From assembly GCF_900116865.1 (NCBI RefSeq), contig NZ_FPCD01000001.1, positions 124,001 through 188,000 of the forward strand: a stretch of 64,000 bases of DNA, written 5' to 3'. Position numbers and translations under genes: made by a program. The first letter of the stretch is position 1. Each line of letters starts with the position of its first letter. Origin of the DNA: Butyrivibrio sp. M55 (GTDB taxonomy: Bacteria > Bacillota > Clostridia > Lachnospirales > Lachnospiraceae). This document shows positions 1-8,342 of this stretch, one piece after another. A model generated the notes under the pieces. It did not search any database and was not told the origin of the DNA. It saw only the letters and a list, made by a program, of their open reading frames with translations.

Positions 1-1
1 T

Positions 2-607
2 ATCTATTCAAAGTGCGACATCATCACAGTTCATGTTCCTGCGCTTGATTCAACAAAGGGAATGATCAATGCCGAAGCGATCGCTAAGATGAAGAAGGGT
101 GTTATCATTATCAACCTTGCAAGAGATATTCTATGCAACGAAGTTGATGTTCTTGCAGGAATCAATTCAGGTAAGATCCGCAAGTATGTAACGGACTTCC
201 CGAACCCTACAACATCAGGTCACGACGGATGTATCGTTATCCCTCACCTTGGAGCATCTACAGAGGAGTCTGAGGATAACTGTGCGGTTAAGGCTGTACT
301 TGAGCTTAAGGATTACCTTGAGAACGGTAACATCAATAACTCTGTTAACTATCCCGGATGTGATATGGGAATTGCAACAAAGCCCAGAATTGCTATCTTC
401 CACAAGAACGTAGCAAATATGATCAGTCAGTTTACAACAGTACTCGGCGAGGCTGGTTATAATATTTCAGATATGACTAATAAGTCAAAGGGTGATTTTG
501 CTTATACTCTTATTGACCTTGAAGACAAGATAACAGATGCACTTATCAAGAAGATGGAAAAGATTGACGGTGTTATCAGAGTCAGAGTTGTAAAGAAGGA
601 AGCATAA
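2..607 (+). CDS. serA: D-3-phosphoglycerate dehydrogenase, C-terminal part (5' truncated by window)
   Basis: This is the C-terminal part of a D-isomer-specific 2-hydroxyacid dehydrogenase; the reading frame is open from base 2, so the start lies upstream. The visible part contains the end of the NAD-binding domain with the LAR motif carrying the substrate-binding arginine, the aspartate of TDFP, and the catalytic histidine of PHLGAS. A C-terminal ACT domain follows from about PRIAIFH to the end. SerA oxidises 3-phosphoglycerate to 3-phosphohydroxypyruvate, the first step of serine synthesis, and ACT domains in this family bind serine for feedback control. The stop is two bases before the DUF1015 gene, so the two are probably cotranscribed. 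Confidence 0.93.
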   Translation: MYSKCDIITVHVPALDSTKGMINAEAIAKMKKGVIIINLARDILCNEVDVLAGINSGKIRKYVTDFPNPTTSGHDGCIVIPHLGASTEESEDNCAVKAVLELKDYLENGNINNSVNYPGCDMGIATKPRIAIFHKNVANMISQFTTVLGEAGYNISDMTNKSKGDFAYTLIDLEDKITDALIKKMEKIDGVIRVRVVKKEA

Positions 608-609
608 TT

Positions 610-1848
610 ATGGCAGACATCAAACCTTTTAAAGCGTATAGACCAACAAAGGATAATGTGGGAAGAGTTTCGGCTCTTCCCTATGATGTTTTTAGCAGGA
701 AAGAAGCTTATGAAGAGGTAAAAAAGAATCCCGATTCATTTCTTGCTATAGACAGACCGGAAACTCAGTTCGCTGAGGACTACGATATGTATGCTCCGGA
801 AGTGTATCAGAAGGCACATGATATGCTCTGGGGGCAGATTGAAAGCGGCGTCTTTGAACAGGACGAAACTAACTGCTATTACATTTATGAGCAGACAATG
901 AATGGCAGAACACAGACAGGTATTGTTGCATGTGCATCTATTGATGATTATCTGAACAATGTTATCAAGAAGCACGAGAATACCAGGGCTGAAAAAGAAG
1001 AAGACAGGATCAAGCATGTTTATACCTGTGAAGCGCAGACAGGACCTATCTTTTTGTGCTACAGAAATAACAAGATGCTTAGCGACCTTGTAGACAAGAT
1101 CAAGGAAGTTGATGAACCTGTTTATGATTTCACATCTGATGACGGTGTAAAAAACAGAGTGTGGATCATTTCAGATCTTGAAGAGACCGAGACAATTTGC
1201 AGAGTGTTTGCAACAATAGACAGTATCTATATTGCGGATGGACATCACAGATGTGCTTCTGCGGTCAAGGTTGGGCTTAAAAAGAGAGAAGAGAACGCCG
1301 GTAAGGTAAAGGGGAAGCAGCAGTATGATTATTTCCTCTCAGTTCTTTTCCCTGACAATGAGCTTATGATCATGGACTATAACAGAGTCGTAAAGGATCT
1401 TAACGGACTTACGGCCGACGAGTTCCTTGGTAAGCTTGAAGATGTGTTTGATATCGAAAAAGCTTCTGGCGCGGTTAAGCCTTCATGCAAGGGTGAGTTT
1501 GGACTTTTCCTTGAAGATAACTGGTACAAGCTTGTTGCAAAAGAGCATATTAAAAAGAGCGATGCGGTTGAAGGCCTTGATGTATCTCTTTTGCAGAACG
1601 AGGTTCTTTCTCCTATTCTTGGAATCGGTGATCCGAGGACGGATAAGAGAATTGATTTCGTTGGCGGAATAAGAGGACTTAAAGAGCTTGAGGACAGATG
1701 TCACAAGGATATGAAGCTTGCGTTTTCGATGTATCCGACATCAATCGCTGAACTGTTTGACGTTGCGGACGCGGAAAGACTTATGCCTCCAAAGTCAACA
1801 TGGTTTGAACCAAAGCTTCTCAGCGGATTATTTATACATGCTATTTAA
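610..1848 (+). CDS. DUF1015 family protein (COG4198)
   Basis: A 412-residue protein matching the DUF1015 family by its N-terminal pattern (KPFKAYRP, then SALPYDV) and the conserved IADGHHRCASAV segment. The family is commonly found beside serA/serC in Clostridia and is suspected to act in serine or phosphoserine metabolism, but its reaction is not established. It starts at ATG two bases after the serA stop, so translational coupling is likely. No signal peptide or membrane segment is apparent, so it is probably cytoplasmic. Length fits the family. Confidence 0.88.
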   Translation: MADIKPFKAYRPTKDNVGRVSALPYDVFSRKEAYEEVKKNPDSFLAIDRPETQFAEDYDMYAPEVYQKAHDMLWGQIESGVFEQDETNCYYIYEQTMNGRTQTGIVACASIDDYLNNVIKKHENTRAEKEEDRIKHVYTCEAQTGPIFLCYRNNKMLSDLVDKIKEVDEPVYDFTSDDGVKNRVWIISDLEETETICRVFATIDSIYIADGHHRCASAVKVGLKKREENAGKVKGKQQYDYFLSVLFPDNELMIMDYNRVVKDLNGLTADEFLGKLEDVFDIEKASGAVKPSCKGEFGLFLEDNWYKLVAKEHIKKSDAVEGLDVSLLQNEVLSPILGIGDPRTDKRIDFVGGIRGLKELEDRCHKDMKLAFSMYPTSIAELFDVADAERLMPPKSTWFEPKLLSGLFIHAI

Positions 1849-1875
1849 AATTGTCTGAGCAAATCGTGCAATTAA

Positions 1876-1884
1876 TGGTACAAT
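1876..1884 (+). promoter_or_regulatory. Possible extended -10 promoter for the branching-enzyme-like gene
   Basis: TGG-TACAAT at 1876-1884 has the TGn extension and a one-mismatch -10 box, in the 98-base gap before the next gene. No good -35 box is present at the usual spacing, which is tolerated by extended -10 promoters. An 11-base direct repeat (agattgtattt) follows at about 1908-1927. Confidence 0.35.
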
Positions 1885-1946
1885 TAACTAAATAAAGGTT
1901 ATATTCAGATTGTATTTAGATTGTATTTGATTTGGAGGGCATCACA

Positions 1947-4403
1947 GTGAACAGTAAATTGTACAAGATGATGAATTGGCCGGAGATTGAGGAAATTATC
2001 TACTCTGACGGAGATAATCCTCACAGAATACTTGGAGCACATAAGGTGGGTTCCAATTATCTTGTTCAGGCTTTTTTTCCGGATGCTGTATCTGTAAGCG
2101 TGTATGTCGACAATCATAAGAAGTCGTATGAGATGGAACTTGCCGATGAGGCGGGATTCTATGCTGCGATTGTTCCTTATGTTGAGAAGTTAAAATACAA
2201 ATTTATCATTAAGGGTGTTGGCGGTAGCGAGACTACCGTTGTAGATCCGTATTCTTTCGAACCGCTTCTTGAGCGCGAAGATTTTATCAAGTTTGGAAGC
2301 GGAATTCATTATCATATCTATGAAAAACTCGGAGCTCATCCGATGAGGCGCGGAGGTGTGAACGGAACGCAGTTTGCTGTCTGGGCACCTTCTGCAGCCA
2401 GGGTGAGTGTTATCGGAGATTTCAATAATTGGGACGGACGTCTTTGCCAGATGCGAAGGCTCGATCCTATCGGTATTTTTGAGATATTTATCCCGGGAGC
2501 AAAAGAAAATGACGGCTATCAGTTCGAGATAAAGACAAGAAGTGGTCTTGTGTTTAAGAGACCCGATCCTTATGCGACTGAGTCGAAGGGTGAAAACGGT
2601 ATTATTTCTGTAATTAATAAGCCGAGATCTATTGCGTGGACGGATCAGAAGTGGATGACGCAGCGCAGAAAGTTTGATAAGGATATGAGTTCTCTTTCTA
2701 TCTGCGAGATCTCTATAGAGGCGTTTGCGGACAGACATAACGGCAAGACTGGATTTAAAGAGATTACGGCGGATATATTGGAATATGTAAAAAATCACGG
2801 CTTTGATACGGTTGAGCTTATGCCTGTAATGAAGCATGTGCCGGAGCATTTTTATCATATTCTTAATTTCTATGCGCTTGATGAGTCAAACGGTACTGCG
2901 GAAGATTTCATGAACTTTGTAAATACGATGCATAACGAAGGAATCAGGGTAATTCTTGACTGGGTTCCGACATTTTTCCCGAAGGCATCGTTTGGGCTGA
3001 GTGATTTTGACGGAAAAACTCTGTATGAATATGAGGATCCGAGAGTGGGCATCCGTCCTAAGTCGGGTGATCTTATTTTTGACTACGGAAGGAAAGAAGT
3101 TACGAATTTCCTTATTTCGAATGCTCTTTTCTGGATTGAGAACTATCATGTGGACGGTCTCAGAACTTCGGATATCTCAAGGATTCTTTATCTTGATTAT
3201 GACAGAAAGCCCGGCGAGTGGATGCCGAATATTTACGGCGGAAACGAGAATCTGGAGGCGCTTGAGTTTCTTAAGCAGCTGACGGAGAATGTGCATAAGA
3301 ATAATCCGGGAGTTCTTTTGATCACCAAAGAGACTGCGTGCTGGCCTCAGGTTACCGATTCTGTTGAGAACGGCGGCCTTGGCTTTGATTATAAGTGGAA
3401 CAACGGCTGGACCAGGGATTTCCTCAGTTATATGAGAAACGATCCGCTGTTTAGGGCGGGACATCACGATGAGCTGACATTCAGCATGATCTATTGCTAC
3501 ACTGAGAGATTTGTCCTTGCGTTTACACATGAGGAACTTGAGAAGGGGCTTGAGGGGCTGTATTATATGATGCCCGGAGATTCGTATCAGAAGCTTGCAA
3601 ATTTACGACTTGCGCTCAGTTATATGATGGTGCATCCCGGTAGAAAGCACATTTACATGGAGCCCGATGCGCTTACAATTGACCAGGCGGTTTATATTGA
3701 AAATATGCTTGGCAGGCTGAATGAGATATACAAAGAAAAATCTGCTCTTCACGAGGCGGACAGCTCAAACGACGGCTTTGAGTGGATAAACAATATGGCG
3801 GCCGATGAGTGCATGATCTCTTTTGCAAGGAAGAGTTCCGATGAAAAAGAGATGCTTATCGTTGTTGCCAATATGGCCGGAATCGAGAGAGAGATTGAGG
3901 TTGGTGTTCCCGCTGACGGAAGATATACGGAGGTCTTTAACAGTGACGACATTTCTTACGGCGGAAGCGGACTGCTTAACGAAGGCAAGCTTGCAGCTGT
4001 CAGAAAAGAAGTTGACGGAAGAGATTATTCTTTGAAACTTAAACTTGCACCTGTTACACTTGCGATTTTCAGCTACGTTCCTTATTCCGAGCAGGAAAAG
4101 AAAATCCGTGCGATAAAAGAGGAAGAAGAAATTAAGAAGGAGCAGGAGCGCAAAGAAAAGATCGAGGCTTTGAAAGAAAAGCAGAACGAGGAAGAGAAAA
4201 TCCTTCTCAATAAACTTAAACTCAAGTATGAGAAAGAACTCGCTGAGCAAGAGCGTGCAATCGAAGAGAAGTACGAGAAGATAGAGGAAGAGCGAATCTG
4301 TGATATTGTTTCGAAGGAAGCGATAAAGAGTATTTCGTCTTCTTCAAAGTCAAAGTCGAAACGTGGAAAGACTTCGGGTTCGTCGAAAAGTAAAAAGAAA
4401 TAA
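1947..4403 (+). CDS. Glycogen branching enzyme homologue with degenerate active site (probable pseudoenzyme)
   Basis: The overall fold matches GlgB: an N-terminal GH13-linked beta domain (FAVWAPSAARVSVIGDFNNWDG, about residues 140-165, is the CBM48), a TIM barrel, and a C-terminal beta domain (MPGDSYQKLANLR, MVHPGRKHIYM). All the usual catalytic positions differ. DWVPAHFP has become DWVPTFFP (His to Phe343), the nucleophile in LRVDA is LRTSD (Ser408), the acid/base Glu of IAEES is Lys461 in ITKET, and the HDE aspartate is Glu529 in THEE. Residues about 715-785 form a highly charged coiled coil and the last 25 are Ser/Lys rich. GTG at 1947 was chosen because GGAGGG at 1934-1939 is seven bases upstream; this gives 818 residues. 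It probably binds glucan or a partner rather than acting as an enzyme, which is inference. Confidence 0.85.
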   Translation: MNSKLYKMMNWPEIEEIIYSDGDNPHRILGAHKVGSNYLVQAFFPDAVSVSVYVDNHKKSYEMELADEAGFYAAIVPYVEKLKYKFIIKGVGGSETTVVDPYSFEPLLEREDFIKFGSGIHYHIYEKLGAHPMRRGGVNGTQFAVWAPSAARVSVIGDFNNWDGRLCQMRRLDPIGIFEIFIPGAKENDGYQFEIKTRSGLVFKRPDPYATESKGENGIISVINKPRSIAWTDQKWMTQRRKFDKDMSSLSICEISIEAFADRHNGKTGFKEITADILEYVKNHGFDTVELMPVMKHVPEHFYHILNFYALDESNGTAEDFMNFVNTMHNEGIRVILDWVPTFFPKASFGLSDFDGKTLYEYEDPRVGIRPKSGDLIFDYGRKEVTNFLISNALFWIENYHVDGLRTSDISRILYLDYDRKPGEWMPNIYGGNENLEALEFLKQLTENVHKNNPGVLLITKETACWPQVTDSVENGGLGFDYKWNNGWTRDFLSYMRNDPLFRAGHHDELTFSMIYCYTERFVLAFTHEELEKGLEGLYYMMPGDSYQKLANLRLALSYMMVHPGRKHIYMEPDALTIDQAVYIENMLGRLNEIYKEKSALHEADSSNDGFEWINNMAADECMISFARKSSDEKEMLIVVANMAGIEREIEVGVPADGRYTEVFNSDDISYGGSGLLNEGKLAAVRKEVDGRDYSLKLKLAPVTLAIFSYVPYSEQEKKIRAIKEEEEIKKEQERKEKIEALKEKQNEEEKILLNKLKLKYEKELAEQERAIEEKYEKIEEERICDIVSKEAIKSISSSSKSKSKRGKTSGSSKSKKK

Positions 4404-4431
4404 GGCGTGATATTGGATGTTTTGTGTTAGG

Positions 4432-4468
4432 GAAGAGCTTATCTGCGGATGGGCTCTTCTGTTTTTTT
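4432..4468 (+). terminator. Rho-independent terminator after the branching-enzyme-like gene
   Basis: GAAGAGC at 4432-4438 pairs with GCTCTTC at 4453-4459 and is followed by a run of seven T (4462-4468). It lies 29 bases after the stop codon. Confidence 0.75.
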
Positions 4469-4555
4469 GAGTGGTATGTGGTAAAATGGCATAACAACCT
4501 TTTTGATTGAGATAATCTGAAAAAAGAATTGTTGGGATTTGAAGGTGTTCATAGA

Positions 4556-5650
4556 GTGAAAAAGAATAATGAGATATTAATATTAATTATAAGTATTCCG
4601 GCTATTATCATTGCTATATATCTTATCTATGGTATTTGCTGTCGCTTGGGCGACTGGAATACTAAAAAAATAGGGCGCAATAATGCTGTTAACTATGTTC
4701 AGGAGAAATATGGTTTTAAACCGGAAGTTATCTATACAGAAAGGATTCACTATTGGTATTGGTTTAAAATGTATTGGGAAAATAACGTAAAGGTTAAAAT
4801 GCGTTATGAGGGAAAAGAATTTTGGGTTTATATAAGTGGTGAAAAAAAGACAACTGATGGGAAAGATGATTATCAGGCTGAGGAGATACGCGAGGCTGTT
4901 AATGAGAGAATATCCTCTTATTTGGGATGTGAACCATTGTGGGTAGAAAGTTGGTATTGTATAAATTCTGATTATTCAAAATATTATGATGGTACTAATC
5001 TTGATAGTTTTCTAAATGAAGTGGGAAGTGATCTTTTTATAAGCACTGTAGGCTTGGATATCGAAAAAATCGATTTGAAGCCACTAGCCAAGGATATGAA
5101 TGCTTCAAATATAGTTATATTAGATTATTTGTCTGAAGATGATTATAGTATTGCCAAATCTTTAAATTATGCAGGCTATTTTGATTTTCCAGAGTTGAAT
5201 AATTACAAAGATACGGTATCTAGTGAGGGTGCGTACGGTTACCTTCCGCTTCTTGATGAGTATGCAAAAGTAGATGCAGAAGGTACTTCGGAATATTTAA
5301 AAGTTAAATTAAAAGAGGCATATGGCTTTTTGTATGGAAAATGTGACGGGACTGATACATGTATCGAAAAAGTATCGGATGATGTAATTAAAGAACAGGG
5401 AATAAGCGAAGAGGATATTGGGATAGAAGGTGTGGATGTATATTCTGTTGATGCGTCTTCCGGAACAACTTATATATATTTACCAAAAGAACAGTATGAT
5501 TATCTGGATAGTTATGATTGTAAGTGCACATATATTAACGAGGATGGAGAAAGAGAGGTAAAATCTCTTAAGGATTGCGGAATAGAAAAGCATTATATTT
5601 TAGAAATTGAACCTAAAGTTGATTATATTATTATTCCCAAACGGAAATAG
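4556..5650 (+). CDS. Hypothetical membrane-anchored protein
   Basis: I do not recognise this 364-residue protein. GTG at 4556 is preferred because GAAGGTG lies eight bases upstream; an in-frame TTG at 4529 has no clear ribosome site. Residues about 6-26 form one hydrophobic segment (ILILIISIPAIIIAIYLIYG) after a short lysine-rich start, so the rest is probably extracytoplasmic. The body is rich in Tyr, Asp and Glu, with no recognised catalytic motif. Codon use is more AT-rich than in the housekeeping neighbours, as in the toxin-like locus downstream, which suggests accessory DNA. A strong terminator follows at 5689. Confidence 0.65.
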   Translation: MKKNNEILILIISIPAIIIAIYLIYGICCRLGDWNTKKIGRNNAVNYVQEKYGFKPEVIYTERIHYWYWFKMYWENNVKVKMRYEGKEFWVYISGEKKTTDGKDDYQAEEIREAVNERISSYLGCEPLWVESWYCINSDYSKYYDGTNLDSFLNEVGSDLFISTVGLDIEKIDLKPLAKDMNASNIVILDYLSEDDYSIAKSLNYAGYFDFPELNNYKDTVSSEGAYGYLPLLDEYAKVDAEGTSEYLKVKLKEAYGFLYGKCDGTDTCIEKVSDDVIKEQGISEEDIGIEGVDVYSVDASSGTTYIYLPKEQYDYLDSYDCKCTYINEDGEREVKSLKDCGIEKHYILEIEPKVDYIIIPKRK

Positions 5651-5688
5651 ATGGGATAATGGTATGGGTGTTAAGAAAACTTATAATT

Positions 5689-5732
5689 AAAACCAGCAAT
5701 CATCTCAAAAGTAGATGATTGCTGGTTTTTTT
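5689..5732 (+). terminator. Strong rho-independent terminator, possibly bidirectional
   Basis: A perfect 17-bp stem (5689-5705 with 5713-5729, loop CAAAAGT) is followed by T through 5732. It closes the hypothetical gene on the plus strand. Because the stem itself begins with AAAA, it may also end the convergent tRNA-Thr transcript on the minus strand. Confidence 0.88.
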
Positions 5733-5739
5733 AATTTAG

Positions 5740-5812
5740 AGCTGGAAAAGGGACTTGAACCCTCGACCTACTGATTACGAATCAGTTGCGCTACCAACTG
5801 CGCTATTCCAGC
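5740..5812 (-). tRNA. tRNA-Thr (anticodon CGT)
   Basis: Read on the minus strand, the sequence folds as a full cloverleaf of 73 nt. It has a 7-bp acceptor stem GCTGGAA/TTCCAGC, a D arm with GCGC/GCGC and loop AGTTGGTA, an anticodon stem ACTGA/TCAGT with loop TTCGTAA (anticodon CGT, reading ACG), and a T arm with TTCAAGT. The discriminator base is U, as in many bacterial tRNA-Thr. The 3' CCA is not encoded. It has its own promoter and is transcribed against the surrounding genes. Confidence 0.95.
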
Positions 5813-5843
5813 ACATGTGAGTTATAAAATTCACACAAAAGAG

Positions 5844-5872
5844 ATTATACAATCGAAAAAGCCTTTTGGCAA
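5844..5872 (-). promoter_or_regulatory. Sigma-A promoter of tRNA-Thr
   Basis: On the minus strand, TTGCCA (5872-5867), 17 bases, then a perfect TATAAT (5849-5844). The predicted start would be about 25 bases upstream of the mature tRNA 5' end at 5812. Confidence 0.8.
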
Positions 5873-5947
5873 GGTGGAAATACGCGTTGTTGCTTCGTTT
5901 ATTTTATATGTGAATTTTTGTAAAAACAAAATAGTACGCAAGAATTC

Positions 5948-5982
5948 TTGATACAGGCATAATTAACATGATATCATGTTAA
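5948..5982 (+). promoter_or_regulatory. Promoter with overlapping 20-bp perfect palindrome (putative operator) for toxin-like locus
   Basis: TTGATA at 5948-5953 and TATCAT at 5972-5977 are separated by 18 bases. A perfect palindrome with half-site TTAACATGAT spans 5963-5982 and covers the -10 box. This arrangement is typical of a repressor operator; the repressor is unknown. The 378-base stretch 5651-6028 otherwise holds only the terminator, the tRNA and its promoter. Confidence 0.55.
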
Positions 5983-6028
5983 ATAATATGTATTGAAATT
6001 AATATATTAGAAACATAGAGGCGAGCAT

Positions 6029-6346
6029 ATGGCAGAAAAAGAAGTATTTATGGATACCAATATATTTACCGGTATTGTTGATGATATAAGGGGAGCTGCT
6101 TCGGCGTGCATACTGAAGACTGAGCCGCTTTTGAAAGCAGATTTCTTGGATGATACAGACGTTGGAAGAGAATTGCATTCTCTTTTACAAGAAGCATACA
6201 AAATGACGGACCTTCATAGAACTGAAGCATCAGAGGCTTTACCGTGTGCGCTTTCAAAGCTTCGCGATAGTATGATTACAGTTGATGATACCCTCAGTAA
6301 GAGTATTGTAGTTGAATCAGCGGGAGGCAATAAAAGAAAAGTATGA
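6029..6346 (+). CDS. Small helical partner protein of LXG-type toxin locus (WXG100-like size)
   Basis: A 105-residue acidic, predicted all-helical protein with ATG and a GAGGCGAG ribosome site. It has no signal peptide. Its size and its place as first gene of a two-small-proteins-plus-large-protein cassette resemble the LXG accessory proteins (YwqH/YwqI or Lap type) that pair with type VII secretion substrates. Sequence identity to a named family cannot be claimed from reading alone. It overlaps the next gene by four bases (ATGA), so the pair is translationally coupled. Confidence 0.6.
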   Translation: MAEKEVFMDTNIFTGIVDDIRGAASACILKTEPLLKADFLDDTDVGRELHSLLQEAYKMTDLHRTEASEALPCALSKLRDSMITVDDTLSKSIVVESAGGNKRKV

Positions 6347-6705
6347 GTAATCACGATAGAATGGAATATCTCAGGGATAAGATAGATGAATACAGAGGAT
6401 ATATCTCTGAGCTTGAGGAAGCGTGTGCATTTGTAAATGATGTTCGGGCAGAAATACGAAGTGATAATGAGGAACCTATTAAAAGATTTAATATTTCATC
6501 AGCCGGAAGTTGGGAAGGGAAGCTTGAAACTGAGGCTGAGGATCGTAGAAATGATATTGTCTGCAGCATAGCTGCCGGTCAGAATCTTGCTTCCGATTTT
6601 ATATCTGATGTTCAGAATATAATCGAAAGATTACATGAAAAGATTGAGGATTATGAAAGCGAATTATCAAGCCTCGAAGCGGCGCAAGATGAATCGGGTT
6701 ATTGA
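6343..6705 (+). CDS. Small WXG-motif helical protein (YwqH/DUF5082-like)
   Basis: This 120-residue protein is predicted to be two long helices joined around SAGSWEGK, which carries a W-x-G turn as in WXG100-superfamily proteins (about residues 53-60). The N-terminal helix has heptad-like DKIDEYRGYISELEE. In Bacillus, DUF5082 proteins of this layout precede LXG toxins and are thought to help their secretion. It overlaps the upstream gene by four bases and lies 20 bases before the toxin-like gene. Family assignment is by architecture and is tentative. Confidence 0.62.
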   Translation: MSNHDRMEYLRDKIDEYRGYISELEEACAFVNDVRAEIRSDNEEPIKRFNISSAGSWEGKLETEAEDRRNDIVCSIAAGQNLASDFISDVQNIIERLHEKIEDYESELSSLEAAQDESGY

Positions 6706-6725
6706 ATAAAGGTTAGAGGAAAGGT

Positions 6726-8342
6726 ATGGGGAAAAGATATGATGCTCGGAAAATGACCGAGCTTTGTGACAGTATTAGTCATGCTGTGAGTAATTATACT
6801 GTCAGAGCAGAGATGCTTGAAAATGAGTATTCTGTATACAACAGTAACAACACATATCGGGGAGAAGCTGCTAATGCTTCAAAAGAGTTTGTATACAAAG
6901 GACAGGGGAAGCTTATCAAGGAACAAGTCAGAGTGCTTAATAAGCTAAGAAGAAAGTTTAATGAAACGCAGGATGCATTCAGGGATATAGTCGATTCTTC
7001 GCCAAACGCCAAGATAGACATGGATGTGCTTGAAGAAAATAAAAGATTTTTTTCAATGCAACACGAGAGTTTTGAAGATAAAGCAATGCAGCTTGAACGC
7101 TTGTCTCGTGAAATACGTGATAGATTTGATCGGTTTGGTTATATAACTACTATAAGCTATGACAGAGCAAAGTATGGCTTTGAGGATCTTTGCGGCTACA
7201 GCGGGTTTATGAATAAATGCATGAGATCGTTCGAGGAGTTTGACGAGGAAACCAAGGCATATTTAAAGAACTCCGAGCTTGATAGGTACATGTATGATAT
7301 TGAGACAGATACCAAAGCTACGATGAACGCTCTTAATGGAATGACGGTTTATAATCCCGATGTCAAAAAGATTACAATGACTCCGGTAGCGCAGATGGCT
7401 GCGAAGCTTATGAGTACTGCAGGTATTCAATCATCATTGAATAATTCAATAAGCTCAGATAATGAAATTAAAAAATGGGCTAAGCTATTAAAAGTTAAAT
7501 GCAGCTTGAAAACAGTTGTTGGTAAGGATGAAATTGCACAGGCGGCAGAGTTGACACTGCTTAATTGCAAGACGGATAAAGACAAGATTGTTGTACAGAA
7601 ATGTGCGGCTTCAATGATGTCTGTGGATACTTTAGTGTTGCAAGATATTATGCAACAACTTGAAAGATGGGCGATGCAATTAGGACCCTATGGAGTTCTC
7701 CTCATGTTTGCTATAATTATTGTTGGTGTGATAAATTTTGCCGCTGAACATGCAGGTGATATTGAACAATTTGTTACTCCTAAACCCAAAGAGGAAAATG
7801 GTCATATTATTGATATTCCGCCACAGGAAGACAATAAACCTATAATTGAAAAACCAACTCCAGTGCCACAGAAGCCCTCGGTAACTGATATTCCGTCTGG
7901 GGATGTGGAAGAAAAAGAGTTAGGTCGTGAAATATTCCCGAAGACTCCGGCAGAAGAAGATAAACCAAAGATAACGACTATTCAAGGAAATGAAGATGGA
8001 TTGGATTATTCTAATAGTGATTATGGTAAGTTGGTAGTTGTTTCAGAGGAAAAAATGTATCAGCAAGGCAAACATTACAACAAGCATGGCCGTGATATGG
8101 GGTATTCCAGTAAAAAAGAGTACGAACAAGGCGCACGAGATTTTCTTGAACAGAACCGTGAGGAAGCTGAAATATATGAAGGAACATGGAATGATTCTAG
8201 GGGGAGTCAAGCAGGGCAAAGACAAATAATTATACGACATGATGGAAAACAGTTGATAATAAATAAAGAAACAAATCAAATAATAGATTTTTATGAAGGC
8301 AATGATCTAGGCGGATTTAAAGATTTAGAAAGGGTACAATAA
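6726..8342 (+). CDS. LXG/WXG-type polymorphic toxin-like protein
   Basis: A 538-residue protein with three parts. Residues 1 to about 230 are helical, with a YRG turn near residue 45 where WXG proteins have WxG, and long charged helices like the LXG domain that directs type VII export. A hydrophobic segment lies at about 318-340 (PYGVLLMFAIIIVGVI), followed by a Pro/Glu-rich linker at about 350-425. The C-terminal ~100 residues (HYNKHGRDMGY ... DGKQLIINKETNQIIDFYEG) look like a compact toxin domain with conserved His/Arg. A BECR-type RNase fold is my guess. ATG follows an AGAGGAAAGGT ribosome site. The stop overlaps the next start as TAATG, the usual toxin-immunity coupling. Confidence 0.68.
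   Translation: MGKRYDARKMTELCDSISHAVSNYTVRAEMLENEYSVYNSNNTYRGEAANASKEFVYKGQGKLIKEQVRVLNKLRRKFNETQDAFRDIVDSSPNAKIDMDVLEENKRFFSMQHESFEDKAMQLERLSREIRDRFDRFGYITTISYDRAKYGFEDLCGYSGFMNKCMRSFEEFDEETKAYLKNSELDRYMYDIETDTKATMNALNGMTVYNPDVKKITMTPVAQMAAKLMSTAGIQSSLNNSISSDNEIKKWAKLLKVKCSLKTVVGKDEIAQAAELTLLNCKTDKDKIVVQKCAASMMSVDTLVLQDIMQQLERWAMQLGPYGVLLMFAIIIVGVINFAAEHAGDIEQFVTPKPKEENGHIIDIPPQEDNKPIIEKPTPVPQKPSVTDIPSGDVEEKELGREIFPKTPAEEDKPKITTIQGNEDGLDYSNSDYGKLVVVSEEKMYQQGKHYNKHGRDMGYSSKKEYEQGARDFLEQNREEAEIYEGTWNDSRGSQAGQRQIIIRHDGKQLIINKETNQIIDFYEGNDLGGFKDLERVQ

Noticed and set aside
2190-2858. 222-codon minus-strand open frame inside the GlgB-like gene
   Set aside because: Composition mirrors the codon bias of the plus-strand gene, with no start signals or family match.
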